In this document: positions 60,660 through 64,000 of the stretch, one piece after another
Layout: every line of letters begins with the position of its first letter
Numbering within the stretch: position 1 is the first letter of the stretch
From: Candidatus Poribacteria bacterium
Lineage (GTDB): Bacteria; Poribacteria; WGA-4E; WGA-3G
DNA length: 64,000 nt
Direction: 5' to 3'
NCBI GenBank assembly: GCA_958295815.1
Contig: OY282374.1
Span: forward strand, 1,570,856-1,634,855
Made by a program: the position numbers and the translations under genes
Notes under the pieces: model-generated
Told to the model about the DNA's origin: nothing
The model's input: the letters and a program-made list of their open reading frames with translations, nothing else
The model's database searches: none

Positions 60660-61595
60660 TTATGGTGCTCCAAACGCCTCCAACACCGACTTGGCGATCC
60701 AGCAGTCGGGTGCGGTCAACCCAAAAATATGAGCAACCGTTGCTGCTGTATCATAGGTATCCACGAAAGAAGTCAGTTCTTTTGCAGGTGTAACCCCCGG
60801 TCCAACGATAATCCACGGAATCTCGATTTCCGCCATCGTTGCGCCGCCGTGCCCTTTTCCGACACCTCCATGATCGGACGTAACGATAAGAATTGTTTGC
60901 GCCAGCATCCCCGCCGCTTTGAGTCCCTTAATAGTCTCGCCGATAAGCTGATCCGCCTCTTCAACCGATTTGTAATATTCAGACGTTCCATGACCGTACT
61001 TATGCCCGGCGTGATCGATGTGATCGAGATGGATGAACGTCAGATCAGGCTGCTCTGCCTTGAAATAGGCGACAGCGCGTTCGGTGGTTTTGACTGGTCC
61101 GTCCGTATCTTTGATGACGTCCAAGGCTTCCCGTTCAAACAATATTCCAAAACCACTCCAATCGTGGAAGCAGGCAATCACCGCTGATGGCCGCTGCTCA
61201 CGCAGCACGCCGAAGATCGTGGGAAAAATCCCGCCCGCGCCTACTGCCGTCGGTGCCATCTCAAATTTGTCAGGTCTCCAAGCGTTGGACGTGATACCGT
61301 GCTGTTCAGGTCCGGCACCCATAATCATTGAAGCCCAATTGGGGCTGCTGGAGGTAGGCATCACGGCGCGCGCTCGCATCGTATAAGCACCACGCTGCAT
61401 GAGACCGTCCATGTTGGGAGTTTTTGCTTTCTGGACACCGTCAGGACTCAACCCATCGCACCCAATGATCACAACATGTTTCACGCCTGGAACCTGTGAG
61501 ACGATTGGAGGTGTAAGACCAAAAAACAGCGAGCCAGCCAGCAAAATGGCTCCAAGCACATCGAAAGTCCCTTGTTTGTTGAAAAAGATACGCAT
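60660..61595 (-). CDS. Alkaline phosphatase superfamily phosphodiesterase (NPP-like)
   Basis: The 311-residue protein has an N-terminal hydrophobic segment (about residues 12-32, signal or anchor) and the nucleotide pyrophosphatase/phosphodiesterase pattern: HVVIIGCDGLSPDGVQKAKT with metal-binding Asp, PTSSSPNWASMIMGAGPEQH with the Thr/Ser nucleophile region, LDHIDHAGHKYGHG with metal ligands and LIVTSDHGGVGKGHGG with the last Asp/His. It hydrolyses phosphodiester or phosphomonoester bonds outside the cytosol. Its ATG overlaps the stop of the GDPD gene (TAATG), so the two are translationally coupled. Confidence 0.88.
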   Translation of the reverse strand: MRIFFNKQGTFDVLGAILLAGSLFFGLTPPIVSQVPGVKHVVIIGCDGLSPDGVQKAKTPNMDGLMQRGAYTMRARAVMPTSSSPNWASMIMGAGPEQHGITSNAWRPDKFEMAPTAVGAGGIFPTIFGVLREQRPSAVIACFHDWSGFGILFEREALDVIKDTDGPVKTTERAVAYFKAEQPDLTFIHLDHIDHAGHKYGHGTSEYYKSVEEADQLIGETIKGLKAAGMLAQTILIVTSDHGGVGKGHGGATMAEIEIPWIIVGPGVTPAKELTSFVDTYDTAATVAHIFGLTAPDCWIAKSVLEAFGAP

Positions 61596-62419
61596 TATTC
61601 GTTGCCTTTGGGTTTTTCACCGAAACGCCAATGTAGACAGCACTCCAGTGGCCAATCGGTGCAAATGCCATCCACTTTGCTTGCCCGGGCTTTGTCCCAG
61701 GTGTCGGGTTGATTCTCGGCGATGTGCAAGCTGATCCAAACGCGCTTACCCAACTGGCGAGCTTGCTCAACCGTTTTCGCATCCGGAACGAATACTACCC
61801 ATAGGTCATTAGCCAGTGGGTCTCGTAGGTCTGCGTCGAACTGCTCGGTATCACGAATATGTTGCGTTGTCGTCCGCAGCTTTGGGTTGGCTGCTTTGAA
61901 GCGACGGGTCGAATCAATGGGCTGACCGAAGGCGAAGAGTTGATCGAGTAGGTCGTATTTTTCGACAAGCTCCACGATGTTCTGCTCAATCCCCGGAGAG
62001 ATAACTTTCATATTCAGCCCGATGCTCACCGGTGTTCGCTGACGCTCGCGGATGAGTTGGAACACTTCTTCCAATGTTGGCACCTTCTCGCCAGTGAAAC
62101 GTGGATCGAACCAACTTCCGGCATCCAGTTTACGGATTTCTGCCAACGTCATATTAGCTACTTCGCCAGTGCCGTTGGTTGTGCGGTCCACAGCCTTGTC
62201 GTGGATGACCACAAGGTGTTTATCGCGCGTCTGATAGACGTCCAACTCGATCGACAGACCCAACTCGATGGCTGCCGCAAAACCGGGCAAAGTGTTCTCA
62301 GGGGCGTGTCGTACCAAACCTCGGTGCGCGAGCAAGATTGGATCCGCGTCCGACTCGTTCTCCGCTGACTTCGATGGTGCACCGATCACGCACATAAGCG
62401 TACACATGTGGAACGACAT
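61595..62419 (-). CDS. Glycerophosphodiester phosphodiesterase
   Basis: The 274-residue protein is a GDPD TIM barrel: LLAHRGLVRHAPENTLPGFA (His32, Arg33), GLSIELDVYQTRDKHLVVIH with Glu58/Asp60 and His73-Asp74, and VDRTTNGTGEVANMTLAEIR. These are the metal and catalytic residues of the family, which cleaves glycerophosphodiesters to glycerol 3-phosphate and an alcohol. A short hydrophobic N-terminus may be a weak signal peptide. Its stop overlaps the start of the phosphatase-like gene, so deacylated phospholipid could be processed by both enzymes in turn. Confidence 0.9.
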   Translation of the reverse strand: MSFHMCTLMCVIGAPSKSAENESDADPILLAHRGLVRHAPENTLPGFAAAIELGLSIELDVYQTRDKHLVVIHDKAVDRTTNGTGEVANMTLAEIRKLDAGSWFDPRFTGEKVPTLEEVFQLIRERQRTPVSIGLNMKVISPGIEQNIVELVEKYDLLDQLFAFGQPIDSTRRFKAANPKLRTTTQHIRDTEQFDADLRDPLANDLWVVFVPDAKTVEQARQLGKRVWISLHIAENQPDTWDKARASKVDGICTDWPLECCLHWRFGEKPKGNE

Positions 62420-62432
62420 AATTTACCCTCCA

Positions 62433-63206
62433 TCACATTTTTAGTTTCGCCCACGTCGTTGTGACCTTACCACCTGCTTCAACAGCGGCAAATTCTTCAA
62501 CATGGAACAGCAAATTCTCCATGAAAAGTTTTGCCATGTCTTTTGTGTTGTCATCATTGCCGGCGATATGGTATTTATCGGGAGCAATTGCCATCATTAA
62601 GAACTTACCTTGTCCGAATTCTGCTTCCATAATGGCAGATCGTCCCCCACTTTCCATCAACACGTCGAATCCCTTTTGAGAACCGATGACTTCCCAAACA
62701 GTAGGCCAGCCTTGATGTCCCCAGCCTTTAAACGTTTTCTCAGTTATGCGGTTTGGTGCGTTAAAGAGCGGATGGTCCGGTGCCAGTATTTTTACATCTG
62801 GAAGGTCCGTGTCAGTCCGAACGCAACTCAGTCCAGACGGCAACCAATCCACATTCGCTTCGTTCTGATCAGCTTGGGTTGGTTCCCAGACGACACCACC
62901 ATTTTCGACAAAATCTTGAATCGTTTTTGAATTCTTGTCGAGGTTTTCGTGGAGTCCAGGGTTGTTAGTCACCATGCTACCGATTAAGAAAGTTCTATTT
63001 TCCGCTTTGAAAGGTAGTTTCCCACCTTCAATCGACTTTGTCAAATCATCGTACTCAACTTTGAATTCATCCAGAGTCTGACGTAACGCGTCAACCTTTG
63101 TCCACTCGTCAGCAAAATCAACAAGGGCAATTTGAGCAGCTTTTACAGCCGTTACGCTCAAAACGAGGTTCAAAATACAGAGCCATGCAAACAAACGGAA
63201 AAACAT
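62433..63206 (-). CDS. Secreted amidotransferase-like/ThuA-like protein with TTTWG-type tail
   Basis: The 257-residue protein has a signal peptide (MFFRLFAWLCILNLVLSVTA then VKAAQ). The body (IALVDFADEWTKVDALRQTL, KTIQDFVENGGVVWEPTQAD, ILAPDHPLFNAPNRI, AEFGQGKFLMMAIAPDKYH) resembles class I glutamine-amidotransferase-like/ThuA folds found in secreted proteins of this kind; no catalytic Cys triad is evident. It ends GGKVTTTWAKLKM, the shared tail, although it has no LamG domain. AAAGGAG precedes the ATG. It is the first gene of the minus-strand group with GDPD, phosphatase, LamG and sialidase. Confidence 0.72.
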   Translation of the reverse strand: MFFRLFAWLCILNLVLSVTAVKAAQIALVDFADEWTKVDALRQTLDEFKVEYDDLTKSIEGGKLPFKAENRTFLIGSMVTNNPGLHENLDKNSKTIQDFVENGGVVWEPTQADQNEANVDWLPSGLSCVRTDTDLPDVKILAPDHPLFNAPNRITEKTFKGWGHQGWPTVWEVIGSQKGFDVLMESGGRSAIMEAEFGQGKFLMMAIAPDKYHIAGNDDNTKDMAKLFMENLLFHVEEFAAVEAGGKVTTTWAKLKM

Positions 63207-63261
63207 AAGTTAATCTCCTTTAGTTAGGCAACCCCGTTATAAAACAAAACATGTTCTTAAA

Positions 63262-64000
63262 TCACGTACTATTTGGCTTTTTACAAAGGGCATATACATA
63301 AGGCGAAGTCAACTGCTGATTTGGCACACGCAGTACCGCCAAAAAATTGCCAATAACAATATCCGTCAGGTTAACACACTTGCAAAGCACTTCGTGCCCC
63401 CACTTACCGATAACTGACCGCCACGGTGAATAATCAACGACGCTCAATTTCAAAGGACCGCCTGTATATCCGTGTTCCATAACATCAAACCCAGCACCCC
63501 GCAATGCTGTAGCGAGATGCGTTGGCGGAATCACTTTGTGTGTCGCGAGAAGTTTCGGACTCGCGACGCGGGCTATCGGTGTGTACATACCGCGTAGGTT
63601 CGGCGTTATCGTGAGCATTGTTCCACCCGGTTTGAGCAGGCTATACATCTCTTCTAAAATCGCCTGCGGTGTGCTAAAATGCTCAATTAACCCCATTGAA
63701 TAAACAAAATCAAACCCGTCATGCTGCTTTTTAGCAAAGGCGAACAAATCTTCGCAGATGATTGTGCCTTGCGCATCAGCAAGCGCAAGATTCCGTTCAG
63801 CCAGTTGACACCCCAATTCAGAAAAATCAACGCCATAGCAGTCGCTCTCATAGTTTCGAGCAAGATAAGGAAGCCACAACGAATCTGCACATCCCAACTC
63901 AATCAGTGTTGGTTGTTTAAAGCCTGAAAGCGCACGCTGAAACAGTTTGGCAAGTTGACGGTTCGCAACATAAGCCCAACGTAGGTGTCGCACTTTATGC
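63262..64000 (-). CDS. Class I SAM-dependent methyltransferase (5' end cut by window edge)
   Basis: The frame is open to the right edge; a GTG at 63993 could start it, but homology-like residues (HKVRHLRWAYVANRQLAKLF) continue to the edge, so the real start probably lies outside. Motif I is PTLIELGCADSLWLPYLARN, motif II CYGVDFSELGCQLAERNLAL, motif IV FDFVYSMGLIEHFSTPQAIL and LLKPGGTMLTITPNLRG follows. The SMGLIEHF segment is typical of methyltransferases associated with polysaccharide or glycan synthesis. The stop lies 55 bases from the next gene start. Confidence 0.85.
   Translation of the reverse strand, partial: HKVRHLRWAYVANRQLAKLFQRALSGFKQPTLIELGCADSLWLPYLARNYESDCYGVDFSELGCQLAERNLALADAQGTIICEDLFAFAKKQHDGFDFVYSMGLIEHFSTPQAILEEMYSLLKPGGTMLTITPNLRGMYTPIARVASPKLLATHKVIPPTHLATALRGAGFDVMEHGYTGGPLKLSVVDYSPWRSVIGKWGHEVLCKCVNLTDIVIGNFLAVLRVPNQQLTSPYVYALCKKPNST

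Overview
This window looks like part of a chromosome from an uncultured, environmental, Gram-negative-type bacterium. The gene mix points most strongly to Candidatus Poribacteria or a close relative: secreted LamG-domain proteins, several phytanoyl-CoA dioxygenase (PhyH) proteins, a formylglycine sulfatase, Gfo/Idh/MocA oxidoreductases, CBM9/DUF5916 and CehA/McbA secreted proteins, a sialidase and a long run of small acetyltransferase and methyltransferase genes. This placement is inferred from gene content; I saw no rRNA, tRNA or ribosomal protein gene.

Layout. 1-8.5 kb: the cut end of a COG4091 dehydrogenase, a GNAT enzyme, a DUF5916 outer-membrane protein, a previously unmarked 48-residue membrane peptide gene with a consensus promoter and terminator, a lipoprotein with two tandem serine-protease domains (the first apparently dead) and a secreted glycosidase-like protein. 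8.7-22.7 kb: an accessory run, almost all on the plus strand, of one-gene modules (GNAT, Nudix, VOC, uridine-kinase-like, methyltransferase, nucleosidase, sulfotransferase, RsgA) with several broken genes and a TnpB remnant beside a DUF2283 gene. 22.7-24.2 kb: a solo TnpB element (IS200/IS605 group, no TnpA), whose tnpB carries an in-frame palindromic insertion directly after the catalytic RuvC-I aspartate. 24.4-45.7 kb: more plus-strand accessory genes, including a secreted PHP-type metallohydrolase, two PhyH genes, a HigBA-like toxin-antitoxin pair whose toxin needs a -1 frameshift, a second antitoxin with a decayed toxin, an ADP-ribosyltransferase-like/HEAT protein and an APH kinase. 45.8-64 kb: a GT-C-like membrane protein, M29 aminopeptidase, sulfatase, phosphohexomutase, YCF48-like propeller, an oxidoreductase, and a minus-strand group for secreted catabolism (amidotransferase-like protein, GDPD, phosphatase, LamG, sialidase).

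Most notable: four otherwise different secreted proteins (three LamG-type, one amidotransferase-like) all end in the same short tail, consensus GK-[LV]-[TA]-T-T-W-[GA]-[RK]-[IL]-K. The codons differ between copies, so the conservation is at the protein level. It fits no C-terminal sorting signal I know (not LPXTG, PEP-CTERM or the long type IX domain). Other structure includes a 142-bp MITE with terminal inverted repeats and 11-bp flanking direct repeats, GTAGG-type hairpin repeats with compensatory changes, and a 28-nt repeat shared between tnpB and an intergenic spacer.
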